Below are positions 1 through 8,789 of a DNA stretch of 64,000 nt, in pieces. The notes below the pieces were generated by a model. It was not told the origin of the DNA, did not search any database, and was given only the letters and a program-made list of their open reading frames with translations. Source of the stretch: Sulfitobacter aestuariivivens (lineage in GTDB: Bacteria; Pseudomonadota; Alphaproteobacteria; Rhodobacterales; Rhodobacteraceae); the NCBI RefSeq assembly GCF_014763045.1, contig NZ_JACTAG010000001.1, positions 310,001 through 374,000 on the forward strand. Reading direction: 5' to 3'. The translations under genes were made by a program, and so were the position numbers. Position 1 is the first letter of the stretch; every line of letters starts with the position of its first letter.

Positions 1-53
1 TGGTGGCAGACAAAAAGTCGAGTGAGTGCGGAACCAAAGCTCGCACTCTTGAT

Positions 54-76
54 TATATACCCCATGGGGGTATATA
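54..76. promoter_or_regulatory. Palindromic operator, CsoR/CstR-like
   Basis: Two perfect 10-base arms, TATATACCCC and GGGGTATATA, flank a 3-base ATG centre. An AT-rich flank with a CCCC/GGGG core resembles operators of the CsoR/CstR (metal- or persulfide-sensing) repressor family. It lies 43 bases before the preferred start of the glutaredoxin/MauE gene, where a repressor would block transcription. No CsoR-family gene is in the window, so the regulator is inferred. Confidence 0.65.
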
Positions 77-118
77 GAAATGAGATATGCCCACGCAATT
101 AAATCGTCGGAGAAGCCA

Positions 119-904
119 ATGCCCAAAGACAGACGCGACGTTGCAGACATTGATACAAACCCGGCCGACGTGGCGGTGGGCAAGACAGCTGTGCTTTACC
201 GGATGGCTCTAACAGATCATCTGTGCCCATCCGGTCAAAAGGCGCGCTGGCTGCTGGAACGTCAGGGATATGATGTCGATGACCGGCTTTTCCGAACCCG
301 TACTGAAGTTGACGCTTTTAAGGCCGAGCACGACGTCAAGACGACGCCCCAAGCATGGATCGAAGGCGAACGCGTTGGCGGCTATACGGACCTGCGCGAA
401 AGGCTGACTGGCTGGGACCCGAAGGCAACCACCTACCGGCCAGTGCTTTATCTCTTCGCCGTAGCTGCGCTCACCGCCATCGCGCTCTCCATTGGGTTCC
501 TTGGCGCAATTACATGGCAGACACTCGGTTGGTTCATCTCTGTCTCGATGATCCTTCTCGGCATGCAGAAACTACGCGATATCGAGGGCTTCTCCACGAT
601 GTTCCTCAACTACGACCTTCTCGCGCGGAAATGGGTGCCTTACGCCTACATCTATCCGTTCGTGGAAACAGGCGCAGGCATCCTCATGACCGGCATGATG
701 CTGACCTGGGTGTCAGCTCCCGCAGCGCTTTTCATCGCGAGTATCGGAGCCATCAGCGTCTTCAAGGCCGTCTACATCGATAAACGTGAGCTCAAATGCG
801 CCTGCGTCGGTGGAAATTCAAACGTCCCGCTTGGGTTTGTGAGCCTCACCGAAAACCTGATGATGGTCGGAATGGCGGTCGTGATGCTTTGGCTGATGGT
901 TTGA
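119..904 (+). CDS. Glutaredoxin-like/MauE-DoxX-like membrane fusion protein
   Basis: A predicted inner-membrane protein of 261 residues. Residues 24-95 form a glutaredoxin-like domain with a monothiol-type CPSG motif (C36), the cis-proline loop TTP (75-77) and GGYTDL (87-92). Residues 108-260 hold four to five hydrophobic segments with a KCACVGG motif (C228, C230) as in MauE/DoxX-type proteins. A role in thiol/disulfide or sulfur/metal homeostasis is inferred from the fusion. The ATG at 119 is chosen because GGAGA lies 7 bases upstream. An in-frame ATG at 80 abuts the palindrome and has no ribosome site. The upstream CCCC/GGGG palindrome suggests control by a CsoR/CstR-type repressor. Confidence 0.8.
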   Translation: MPKDRRDVADIDTNPADVAVGKTAVLYRMALTDHLCPSGQKARWLLERQGYDVDDRLFRTRTEVDAFKAEHDVKTTPQAWIEGERVGGYTDLRERLTGWDPKATTYRPVLYLFAVAALTAIALSIGFLGAITWQTLGWFISVSMILLGMQKLRDIEGFSTMFLNYDLLARKWVPYAYIYPFVETGAGILMTGMMLTWVSAPAALFIASIGAISVFKAVYIDKRELKCACVGGNSNVPLGFVSLTENLMMVGMAVVMLWLMV

Positions 905-1031
905 ACCAAAGCGGCTCATCTTTCTGACTGGTCATCTAGGCGCCAAGACGGGAATTGGTGTTCTATGTTATTCTTCTGTGTCAACAAAGGGTTGTCGTTT
1001 CGGGAGGGCATGGCGGATCGGAGGATCAGTC

Positions 1032-1664
1032 ATGGAAACACCAAACCTACCAGCCATTCGCGCACTTCGCCCTGCATGGAACAAAGGTCGCATCGTCGGT
1101 CAGAAACGACCTCTAAAACCCAAGCATGTCTGGGCGATCCGTGTCCGCCTTGAATTGGCAGAAAACCATCGCGACCTCGCTCTCTTCAACATGGCGATCG
1201 ACAGCAAGTTGCGCGGTTGCGATTTGGTCAAGATGAAGGTCGTCGACGTCATGGCATCTGGCCAGGTCAAAGAACGTGCATCGGTGTTGCAAAGCAAGAC
1301 GAAGAAACCTGTGCGCTTTGAAATTTCCGAAGGCACCCGGGCCTCGGTCGAGAAGTGGATGGAGGACGAGCTCATGGTCGGCTCCGAATATCTATGGCCT
1401 GGCCGCTTCCACGAGCGCCTGCATATCTCGACACGCCAGTATGCACGGATCGTCCGCGATTGGGTCATATCCATCGGTTTAGAAGCGAGCGCATACGGCA
1501 CGCATTCGATGAGGCGAACGAAGGTGACCCAGATCTACAAGAAGACCGGCAACCTGCGCGCCGTTCAACTTTTGCTCGGCCACACGAAGATGGACAGCAC
1601 GGTGCGATACCTAGGCGTCGAGCTTGAAGATGCGCTAGCCATTGCGGAGGCCATTGAAATCTGA
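1032..1664 (+). CDS. Tyrosine-type recombinase/integrase, catalytic domain only
   Basis: The 210-residue protein carries the tyrosine recombinase residues R61 (LRGCDL), a lysine near 89-92, H158 and R161 (THSMRR), H184 (LLGHTK) and Y193 (VRYLG). It lacks the usual N-terminal SAM-like core-binding domain and is about half the length of a phage integrase. It belongs to the short integrases seen in alphaproteobacterial accessory DNA. GGAGG lies 7 bases before the ATG at 1032, so this start is preferred over longer in-frame options. The gene stands alone with no excisionase or structural genes beside it, so it may be a relic or serve an island. The catalytic set appears intact. Confidence 0.85.
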   Translation: METPNLPAIRALRPAWNKGRIVGQKRPLKPKHVWAIRVRLELAENHRDLALFNMAIDSKLRGCDLVKMKVVDVMASGQVKERASVLQSKTKKPVRFEISEGTRASVEKWMEDELMVGSEYLWPGRFHERLHISTRQYARIVRDWVISIGLEASAYGTHSMRRTKVTQIYKKTGNLRAVQLLLGHTKMDSTVRYLGVELEDALAIAEAIEI

Positions 1665-2068
1665 GCCTACCGGGCCGTCTTCACTGGCGGCCCTGAGCTG
1701 CCTTTCATTGGGTTAGGCCACGCCGCAATGCAGCGTCTCGGAACTTACCATCAGCAGCGCCAGCGAGATCGATGCTGCTGTGCAAACAGAAGCTTCCCCG
1801 TTCGGGGCTAGTTTTTTCGCACTATAGTTTCAGAGACAGTCTGGATGCGTTCGGCAATATCATGATCGCTGCCGGGTCCTTGTTCCCGAATGCGAAACAG
1901 GAAGGTCGATAATGCGATTGGAGATGGCCATCCTTAGCGCTGGCGAGAAGACGCATCTCGCAGGGTTAGGCAATCAGGTGAGGGCAGCTTCATAGAACTA
2001 GGTAAGGCCTCTGCGCCGCTGCAATCGTCATGAATCTGAAACCCGCGACGGCGCCCAACTCGGAGCGG
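1665..2068. other. Intergenic, no supported gene
   Basis: No convincing coding frame. It starts with a GGGCCG/CGGCCC hairpin followed by GAGCTGCC, which resembles the dispersed repeat found in other gaps of this window. A weak stem (CCCC-GTTC-GGGG) followed by a T-run near 1795-1818 could be a terminator. A short minus-strand frame ending near 1811 is too short to assign. Confidence 0.4.
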
Positions 2069-2683
2069 TCAGATGTTTGCGGAAAGCCAGTGAACTTTAC
2101 CCACCCCACCTTTCACAGCCCGCGGCACCAGGCGTATCTGCTCTGGCTCCAATCGTTTCACATGTAGCGCATGGGCGATCAGTGCGCCATCCACTCGAAT
2201 GTCGATCCCACACCCGTCAGGACCACTAGCCAGGTCGATTGCGCGATGCAGAGCCTCGTTGTTGTCTACTTCCACTTCGATACAAATCGAGTCATGCGCA
2301 TCAATTATTGCATCTATGATCGGCACATCGCTGGGCCGCTGATATTTGCCAAAATTCTTGCGAGTTTCAGGAGATGTCGCCACCGTGATTTTCAGTGGCT
2401 GCGACGGTTTAACAACAGCCACTACGATCCCAACAACAGAAATTCCTATCCAGAATGTCTGGATCATGGCTGAGGGAAGGTTAAAACTGGCGGTCAAGCT
2501 GATCAGAACCAAAGTCGCAGCAACAAGATTAATCGTGAAATGCGCTATCGAGCCACCGGTCAGCCTCCGTAGCGCGATCAAGAGATAACCCACCACATAC
2601 AAAACGAATCCTAGCAAGCCGATGACTTCAAGAAACGGAAGGCTTCCCGGATTGTTAGAAAATGACTCAAGCATCTGTCTCAA
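2069..2683 (-). CDS. CBU_0592-like membrane domain protein
   Basis: A 204-residue protein with three predicted membrane helices at about 18-36, 45-63 and 72-90. They match the small CBU_0592-type membrane domain (a GLLGFVLYVVGYLL-like first helix). A soluble tail of about 110 residues follows and is rich in acidic residues and valine; no known domain was recognised in it. The protein probably sits in the inner membrane with the tail in the cytoplasm. It is flanked by non-coding stretches on both sides, so context gives no function. Confidence 0.6.
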   Translation of the reverse strand: MRQMLESFSNNPGSLPFLEVIGLLGFVLYVVGYLLIALRRLTGGSIAHFTINLVAATLVLISLTASFNLPSAMIQTFWIGISVVGIVVAVVKPSQPLKITVATSPETRKNFGKYQRPSDVPIIDAIIDAHDSICIEVEVDNNEALHRAIDLASGPDGCGIDIRVDGALIAHALHVKRLEPEQIRLVPRAVKGGVGKVHWLSANI

Positions 2684-3238
2684 CCGGCTGCACGCTGTAT
2701 GCAGTCTCGGTTCCTACGACTGCATGACGTAGTGGATTAACCATTGCCGCTACCTTTGAATATTCGGACTGAGTCGAATATTGCCGGATCAAGCAAATCG
2801 CTTCATGGTGCAATTGCCCTATGACCTGACTGGCGATAGCGGCCCGTCCTCTAGCCTGCTGAGCGCGAAAAGCTGGGCCTTTGTGTCCACTAGGTGACTA
2901 TGCACGCGCGGATCCAACCGCGACACGCAGAGGATCCAGCCGAGTCGACAACGCTGGATCGAGAACATCGCCACCAGACTCCAGCCGCCGAAAACGCCCA
3001 ATGATAACTTGGCTCTCTATCCAAGAATGCTTCAGCGCTGCGAAGTGACCTGCATTGTGGCCACAAGAGCCTTTTTGGATTTTAGGAGCCCGCAACTGTA
3101 GCAAGGGGGCAAATCTGAAACCTCTGCCCAAAGCCATCGAGACAACAAATGGCGGATCGAGAGACGGGCTGGAGCTACGGCATCAAAACCAGGCAGGTCT
3201 GCGACGGTGCTGGCAATCTTGGTGGCTGCCAAAAAGCG
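2684..3238. other. Intergenic, no supported gene
   Basis: About 550 bases without a convincing gene. Short minus-strand frames between 2819 and 3232 lie in shifting registers, as expected for a decayed gene, but no family was recognised. An imperfect inverted repeat with GACT-GAGTCGAATATT lies near 2766-2781. Confidence 0.35.
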
Positions 3239-4768
3239 TTAGGTGCCAAGAGTGGACGTGAGAATTTGGCCAACATCCCGCCACCACGTCAGATTGCCCC
3301 TATTTTCCAGGACATTGAGCCGTGCCTGCGGCAAAGATTGGGCGAGCCTCTCGATGACCTGCAACCGTGTAATTTGATCCTCTTTACCATGAATGAAATG
3401 TATCGGCACATCCAATCCTGCGAGGTAGGTCTCCCACGGATGGAGCACCACACGCATATCCGCATCCAGACCGCCGATGCTTTCGCGCAAGCTCAAAGGG
3501 GGGACAGCCAGCGCGAGCCCTTGCTGTGCAGTAGACTCAACGACCGAGAGGTCTGCGGGGCAATTCTTGTAGGTTTTGTGGAGGGTTTTGATACATGTAT
3601 CGATGTCATGGACCCGGGCTGCATGCAACTGCGCAATCGGTTTTGAAAGCCAAGGCGCCTTTTTGACGATGCCAGCCAACGAATGAAGGAACGACGCCGT
3701 GCGCGCCTCGGTCTGCCACTGGCTGCTGGGATGTGGCGGCGAGAACATAACCATGCTCTGCACGCGCTCGGAATAGCGACGCGCAAAGTCAGTTGCCCAA
3801 ACTGCGGCGTAGTTGATACTCGCGACATGTACTCTGTCGAAGTTTAGAAATGTCAGGAGCGCGTCACATCGTTCCGACCAAACCGCCAGCATTTCCTCAG
3901 AGTTTGCTCTGCCGCGCCATTCGGGCGCGTCAAAGAAGCCTGGGCGAAACGGTACGATGACCCGGAAACCAGCCTTGATTACTTCCGCGATCGCCGTTGG
4001 AGGCAAGCCGCATGGAAATAGCATCATGTGGTGCAATAGTATCGGCTGTCCTCTCGGGTCGCCGTATTCGACCACGCGGATAGGGGGGTGCCCTGACAAG
4101 TGGATCCAGTGAAACCGGACGTCTTCACCATGTAACTCCGCGAGTTTTGAGATCCCTGCTCCGGGAGCGTCAGCTTCGCCCAAAGCCAACAAGAGCCTGT
4201 CGACCATCGTGACAAAAACGAGCCGAATAGCCTCCAACTGCGAGTGGACACCCAACTTTCCAAGAAGAGTTTCAGTCTGCCGACGACGGGTGTTGTAGGA
4301 CACCCCGTCAGCATCCGAGATATCGCGCAAGCTGTGACCGTTCATAAGCCCAGCTAAAACGGTAAATTCTGCTTGGGTCAGACGGGTGGTTTCGGGGAGT
4401 ACGACATGCAGATGCTCGGCATCAAGGCCCATGCACAGCTTGCACGCCATTCCCTCTAAAACGATTGGCTGGAAAAACAAAAGTTCTCCGCGCGCTCCCA
4501 CGTAGGTCTTTGTCGATAAACCGCGCGGCAAGGACACATTTTCAGGAAAGCCGTCGGGGCCAAGGATACGGGAACCATTCTCATCATAAATGGCGGCCGG
4601 TAAACCGACACACTCCAAGGATTTTTTCTGGGGTACCGCAGACACCAAACTGGCTGCGTTGATCAGGTGGTCCGGATCTTGGCCATCTACGGGCATGCCC
4701 GGCATATCTGCTATGATCTCGGTCGCCTTATCCCAGATATCTGGTTTGATTTCTCGATCTACAGGCAT
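3239..4768 (-). CDS. LuxR-type regulator fused to a degenerate alpha/beta-hydrolase fold
   Basis: A 509-residue protein in three parts: a PAS-like N-terminal region (about 50-125), a LuxR-type helix-turn-helix (about 128-190, starting LTQAEFTVLAGL) and an alpha/beta-hydrolase fold (about 228-505). The hydrolase part keeps HGKEDQ (460-465). At the nucleophile elbow it reads ASINYA, with N319 where GxSxG has serine. The region of the catalytic histidine reads NRGNLTW, with no histidine. The fold therefore probably binds a ligand and does not hydrolyse it, making this a one-component sensor-regulator. The position of the HTH in the middle of the protein is unusual. It stands as a single gene between long gaps; its targets and ligand are unknown. 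Confidence 0.75.
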   Translation of the reverse strand: MPVDREIKPDIWDKATEIIADMPGMPVDGQDPDHLINAASLVSAVPQKKSLECVGLPAAIYDENGSRILGPDGFPENVSLPRGLSTKTYVGARGELLFFQPIVLEGMACKLCMGLDAEHLHVVLPETTRLTQAEFTVLAGLMNGHSLRDISDADGVSYNTRRRQTETLLGKLGVHSQLEAIRLVFVTMVDRLLLALGEADAPGAGISKLAELHGEDVRFHWIHLSGHPPIRVVEYGDPRGQPILLHHMMLFPCGLPPTAIAEVIKAGFRVIVPFRPGFFDAPEWRGRANSEEMLAVWSERCDALLTFLNFDRVHVASINYAAVWATDFARRYSERVQSMVMFSPPHPSSQWQTEARTASFLHSLAGIVKKAPWLSKPIAQLHAARVHDIDTCIKTLHKTYKNCPADLSVVESTAQQGLALAVPPLSLRESIGGLDADMRVVLHPWETYLAGLDVPIHFIHGKEDQITRLQVIERLAQSLPQARLNVLENRGNLTWWRDVGQILTSTLGT

Positions 4769-6160
4769 TGGTGTACTAGCTCTAAATGGCTGATTTCGCT
4801 CGACCTGATTAAGTTCGACTAGATTCTGTCACAGAGTTTCCCTTTAGCCAAACGATAATCCTTCAGGCTTGGCATTGGAAACGATAGCGCACTGCGCCTT
4901 CCACCAACCGCTGATGCCTATGCAAGCGTGTCAATGTCCTTGATTCATTGTGATTTTTTTTTCGAGCGGGCCGACTGGCTGAACCGATTTGGCCTCGCGG
5001 CTATCTTGATTTGCCCTTGCCACAAAGGTCCGCTTCCCTGAAGAACTGAGCAAAAACAAGACAACACAAAGACCTCGGTGACGATGGTCCGTTTTCGCGA
5101 CTGCTCAGATTCCCGCTGCATTGCAGCGAATTCACACTTTCCGCCGAACTTGCCGGCCCGATCAAAGCACCTACTCTTTGGTCACCGTTTGAAGTTGGCC
5201 TGTTCCCCCACTGATGAAGTAGAATTCAAATATAGCGCGCTCATTTCGCATTAAAGTGGAGCGGCTTGGTTCGGAGCCTGGAAAAAAATTTGATGGAGCG
5301 TTGGCTTTTCAAACGTCCAAAGGGAAAAATGATCTCTGAAATCGTGTACAGACTGTGGAACTGAACGAACTAAGGCAACCCATGGCAACGCTCCAGTGTG
5401 AGCTTCCTCAACTCATTGTTATAATGTGATAAATTATAAACTCTAGCAAAAACAATAGAAGACTTCTACCCGCAAGAGGAAAGTCGCAGTCTACTCAGCG
5501 CGTCTAAGATAAACGGAGGTTCACGGGAAAAAAATTCTGCGCGTGCTAGGGAGACGGGTTTGAACGTCGCGCCGTTTGAGGGATATGGCCCCCCCTCCCT
5601 TATTAAATCGCCAGAGGATCCTCCAAATGTTCGAGCAGTCTTGGCAAGGTGATCAACAACAACCCCAATCTCAACCCTGACCGAATTCGACATAGACCGA
5701 TAACACGGGGTGCGAATTACCAGCATGAAGGAACGCCTTTGGAAGGACCCGAACGACAAACAAGCGAGACCAGGCTACTCAGGTGGATGCGGGCCGTTGT
5801 GAGACATCGGACGCAGTCAGAACGAGTGGCCGGTGTTGGCATAAAGCGGGCGTTGCGGCGGCGCGAGCCAATCATGAGTGACCGGTTACGCTGGCTAAGC
5901 GGTCATCTGAGAGAAACACTCAGATGTCGGCTTCGGGCCGTGCGTGTCGCCAGCCGGAGTAGGGTCTGAGCCGATGCTGCAATGCATCCAATGGCCGGAA
6001 TGAGCCCATGCCGCCCTGATTGCTATTGTGCAGCGAACGTCCGCTTCTGCCAACATCCCATGCTGGCAGCAGTTCTGGGCACTGATAAGTTCACACAGGC
6101 TCCAGCAGGTTGAGCTTTACGGGCAGGCGCAAGATTGACATGCAGACGGGAGCTATGGGT
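4769..6160. other. Long intergenic region with dispersed repeat
   Basis: About 1.4 kb without a supported gene. The first 600 bases are AT-rich and hold the promoter region of the LuxR-type gene. From about 5810 to 6110 the sequence is an imperfect copy of the dispersed intergenic repeat (AACGTCCGCTTC, GCAGCGAA and CAGATGTCGG motifs). Open frames at 5466-5759 and 5649-5969 lack ribosome sites and recognisable similarity. Confidence 0.4.
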
Positions 6161-6565
6161 CTAGTTTTCCTGTCCATCTGTCTTGGCGGCGACAAATGGC
6201 CCGACGCCATAACGCACAATCGTAAAAGCAAAGAGCGCCATAGATAGGATCGCTAAAAGTGACCCGATTTGGGCTAACAACTCTCCGCGATCCGTAATTG
6301 CAATAACGATCCCCGGCGCCAGTAATACAACTGCCGCCGTTGCTATCCAAAAATGCAACTTGGCCAATGGCCTATCCGCAGCGCGCGGCGTCAATGCATA
6401 GTAGGTGCCGAAGATGGACATTGTGACAAATCCGATGAGATTGAGATGACCGTGTGCAGGTGAAAGCGTGTAGTCGTGACTGGCGGACATTTGAATGCCC
6501 CAGATCATTCCGAAGAGCGCCGCGACTGCTGCTAGGGCAAGAAATCTTGTCGGAATTTCTTTCAT
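6161..6565 (-). CDS. Small haem-copper-oxidase-like membrane protein
   Basis: A 134-residue protein with four predicted membrane helices and an AHGHLNLIGF motif in helix 2. It resembles a fragment of subunit I of haem-copper oxidases or nitric oxide reductases, and such single-module proteins are common in proteobacteria. It is far too short to be an oxidase subunit. It is translationally coupled to the upstream TetR gene by an ATGA overlap, so both share a transcript and probably a TetR-controlled response. The biochemical role is not known. Confidence 0.7.
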   Translation of the reverse strand: MKEIPTRFLALAAVAALFGMIWGIQMSASHDYTLSPAHGHLNLIGFVTMSIFGTYYALTPRAADRPLAKLHFWIATAAVVLLAPGIVIAITDRGELLAQIGSLLAILSMALFAFTIVRYGVGPFVAAKTDGQEN

Positions 6566-7194
6566 ATGACGTCTCCTTTTGTGTATGTATCTCCATGCCT
6601 TGTTTGATTTTGCTCGGCGGTGAGACTCCCAATCAGCGCGTCTACTAAATCTGTCTCGGAATGCTTCAGTGGATCGCCGACCGCGTCAGCCAGAGCAAAC
6701 ATAAGAATAACCCCAAGGACAGCAGAGTGGATTGCTACAGCTTTCTTTCGGGCACCCCTTTGGTCGCCAGACAAGCGACTGGCAAGCGCACCGTAAAGCC
6801 GGTTTGTGATCTGATGGATGCTATCATCGGGCGTAATCTTGGATCGATGTTTAAGTTTGGCACTGATGGTCTGTGGCAAAAGGTACATCATGCGGAACCG
6901 GTTCAGGTCATCGAAGTGAAACATAGCCATGCCGCTGACAAACGATGCGATAGCTTCATCGCTATTTGTGGCGTTAGAGACCGCAGCTTCAGCCGCGTCT
7001 GCTTCGGCTGAAAGCCATGGTACGAACATAGCGTTCAATAGGGCGTGTTTGTTTGGATACCAGTACAAAACGGCCTGTTTGGAGTAGCCGATCCGCCGCG
7101 CAATTGCGTCAAACGAGACTGCATCAAGCCCATCCTTTGCGAGTATCTGCCGCGCTACGGACAAGATTTGCGCTTTTGTATCCTTGTCTTGCAT
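6562..7194 (-). CDS. TetR family transcriptional regulator
   Basis: The 210-residue protein has a TetR DNA-binding domain at residues 5-55 (AQILSVARQILAKDG, then the recognition helix YSKQAVLYWYPNKHALL). A helical ligand-binding C-terminal part follows. The gene overlaps the downstream oxidase-like gene by ATGA. Two copies of a 13-base palindrome lie 18-57 bases upstream, in the gap shared with the divergent MAPEG gene, so autoregulation and joint control of both directions are likely. The ligand is unknown; the MAPEG neighbour suggests a lipophilic or electrophilic compound. Confidence 0.9.
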   Translation of the reverse strand: MQDKDTKAQILSVARQILAKDGLDAVSFDAIARRIGYSKQAVLYWYPNKHALLNAMFVPWLSAEADAAEAAVSNATNSDEAIASFVSGMAMFHFDDLNRFRMMYLLPQTISAKLKHRSKITPDDSIHQITNRLYGALASRLSGDQRGARKKAVAIHSAVLGVILMFALADAVGDPLKHSETDLVDALIGSLTAEQNQTRHGDTYTKGDVI

Positions 7195-7212
7195 GCGGGC
7201 GATCCTTGACTG

Positions 7213-7251
7213 CTTACCATTGGTAATGGTAGATCACTTACCAATGGTAAG
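7213..7251. promoter_or_regulatory. Double TetR operator, TTACCAWTGGTAA x2
   Basis: Two 13-base palindromes, TTACCATTGGTAA (7214-7226) and TTACCAATGGTAA (7238-7250), have centres 24 bases apart. Together with one flanking base they form a perfect 14-base inverted repeat. They lie between the divergent TetR (start 7194) and MAPEG (start 7327) genes. This is a typical layout for a TetR repressor binding as two dimers. Confidence 0.85.
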
Positions 7252-7326
7252 TAAATGGTTATCTCAAGATTTTCGCCTCGACGTTGGCGATAAGAATAAG
7301 AGCCAGTCCCAACATAAGGACAGACA

Positions 7327-7791
7327 ATGAACCTGCTGAATTTGGATAACCCGGTCTTTGAAGTCTATGCGATTGCTGCCGCGCTCATGGTATTGAAAGT
7401 GATGCTGCAAGGCTGGATGACAGTCTACCGAATGCTGAAAATCGGCTCCGGTTGGGCCAGCCCCGAAGACTTGCGCAAAGGCCCTATCAACAAACATCCC
7501 AGTCCGGAACAACTAGACTCCAACGAATATGTCGAACGATCACGCCGGTTGCATCGCAACGACCTTGAGAACATTCCAGCGTTTCTGGCTGCTGGCTTGC
7601 TATTTGTGGTCATCGACCCGATTTTGTGGGTCGCACAAGTGCTGATGTATGGATTCGTGTTGGCACGGACAGCACATTTCATTGCCTACGCCACTCAACA
7701 ATCTCATGAGCTTAGGGCTACGTTCTACTCTGTCGGCTCGCTCATTGTTATCTATATGGCCTTTCACGTCATGTGGTCGGTGATGTTTTAG
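7327..7791 (+). CDS. MAPEG family membrane protein
   Basis: A 154-residue protein with four membrane helices and the MAPEG signature (YVERSRRLHRNDLENI, about residues 61-76) of microsomal glutathione transferase/prostaglandin E synthase-like proteins. Family members conjugate glutathione to, or isomerise, lipophilic electrophiles in the membrane. It is transcribed divergently from the TetR gene, with the double operator between them, so induction by a TetR ligand is likely. The ATG at 7327 is preceded by an AAGGAC ribosome site. Length matches MGST1-like members. Confidence 0.85.
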   Translation: MNLLNLDNPVFEVYAIAAALMVLKVMLQGWMTVYRMLKIGSGWASPEDLRKGPINKHPSPEQLDSNEYVERSRRLHRNDLENIPAFLAAGLLFVVIDPILWVAQVLMYGFVLARTAHFIAYATQQSHELRATFYSVGSLIVIYMAFHVMWSVMF

Positions 7792-8191
7792 CGGCAATCG
7801 CTTCACGACACGTTCTTCCCAGAGTTTGTTGGAAAGGTCGCGTTCCGAAATACTAAATGTTCCGATTTGGTCCACACGATCCGAAGACGGCGGGATTCCG
7901 GACCTTCGCCGCAAGTGCGATATCTCATGATGCAATCAGATACAGCCGACATTCAGAAGACCTCAAAAGCTCGCTTTTCTCCGCACTGCCGCAAGGCAGC
8001 TTCGAGTCATAAAGCAGCAATTGACGCCGGGACCCGTTAACAGGTCCAGAGCCTAGCGATGTGCAGCGAACAATACTTGTGCCGATTAGTGACAAGTAGC
8101 TGAGAGTACAAAATGTAGCTTAACCTTGGATCCAAGGAGCCACGACACCGGCATTGCTGGTTTCCGAGCTTCGTCCTTTTTCAATGTTGGT
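7792..8191. other. Intergenic, no supported gene
   Basis: About 400 bases without a gene. CAGCCGACATTCAGAAGA and GTGCAGCGAACAATA, near 7945 and 8060, resemble pieces of the dispersed repeat. The ECF-type promoter of the next gene starts at the right edge. Confidence 0.4.
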
Positions 8192-8218
8192 GAAACTTTT
8201 TCGGCGCCTACCGCGTGG
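8192..8218 (+). promoter_or_regulatory. ECF-sigma promoter GAAAC-N17-CGTGG
   Basis: GAAAC (8192-8196) and CGTGG (8214-8218) are separated by 17 bases, 31 bases before the start codon of the DUF7282-like gene. The same two boxes with the same spacing occur before the genes at 10079 and 11189. Sequence around the boxes is also shared (GTGAAACTTTTTCG and CGTGGCT). Confidence 0.8.
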
Positions 8219-8248
8219 CTTTCTGCGTACAAAAAGGAGAAATGTCAC

Positions 8249-8662
8249 ATGAAATACGTCATTCTTGCAGCATTAATCGGAACGATGGGTGGCGCCGCTC
8301 TTGCCGATGGGCACGCCGCGAAGCCGATGGTGCTCGCCATGGATCAATCAGTTGCAAACGGAATTGTCAGCGCGGAAATGATCGCTGCGAATGAGAACGG
8401 CTGGATGGTTGTGCACCGCACCGACGCAAATATGAAACCGGGGCCGGTTGTTGGATACGCACCGTTGCGTGCGGGCGACAATGCAGACGTGGCAGCCATC
8501 CTGATGGAAGCCGTTGCGCCGGGCGACATGCTCATGCTGATGGTCCATGGCGAAGCTGGCGGGAACTCCACCGGCGTTTTCGAATACACGCTTGGGGCCA
8601 AGGAAGACGGGCCAATCAAGATTGACGGCAAACTTGTCATGCGTGTGATCACCGCGATGTGA
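8249..8662 (+). CDS. Exported DUF7282-like protein
   Basis: A 137-residue protein with a signal peptide (MKYVILAALIGTMGGAALA, cleavage before DGHAA). The mature domain of about 115 residues resembles DUF7282, a small beta-rich exported domain (KPGPVVGYAPLRAGDN and DMLMLMVHGE stretches). AAGGAGA lies 8 bases before the ATG at 8249; longer in-frame extensions have no ribosome site and would run through the promoter. It is the first gene of the ECF locus and carries the shared GAAAC-N17-CGTGG promoter. A hairpin terminator separates it from the sigma gene. It is probably periplasmic; the function is unknown. Confidence 0.8.
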   Translation: MKYVILAALIGTMGGAALADGHAAKPMVLAMDQSVANGIVSAEMIAANENGWMVVHRTDANMKPGPVVGYAPLRAGDNADVAAILMEAVAPGDMLMLMVHGEAGGNSTGVFEYTLGAKEDGPIKIDGKLVMRVITAM

Positions 8663-8693
8663 GGGTAACGGCGGCAAGCCTTTGTTCGCGACT

Positions 8694-8738
8694 GCGTCCC
8701 CGATACGATTTCCCGGGGACGCGGTACCCTTTTGTTTG
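8694..8738 (+). terminator. Intrinsic terminator/attenuator
   Basis: A 9-bp stem, GCGTCCCCG (8694-8702) with CGGGGACGC (8714-8722), encloses an 11-base loop. CCCTTTTGTTT follows at 8727-8737. Lying between the exported protein and the sigma gene, it may let only part of the transcripts pass into the sigma gene. Confidence 0.7.
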
Positions 8739-8789
8739 ACATTGGCTGGCGGCTGGCAAACTCTCGACCGAGGGGGGGGGTGGCAGAAC

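Noticed and set aside
1795-1925. Minus-strand tail that could be the end of a LysR-like or TetR-like gene
   Set aside because: Only about 30 residues are open and the similarity is too vague to name a family.
3149-3646. Plus-strand frame of 165 residues
   Set aside because: It is opposite the well-supported LuxR-type regulator gene for most of its length.
5466-5759. Minus-strand frame of 97 residues
   Set aside because: No ribosome site, no signal, no recognisable motif; it lies in a long gap with repeat sequence.
5649-5969. Plus-strand frame of 106 residues, arginine-rich
   Set aside because: It overlaps a copy of the dispersed intergenic repeat and has low-complexity basic composition typical of chance frames.
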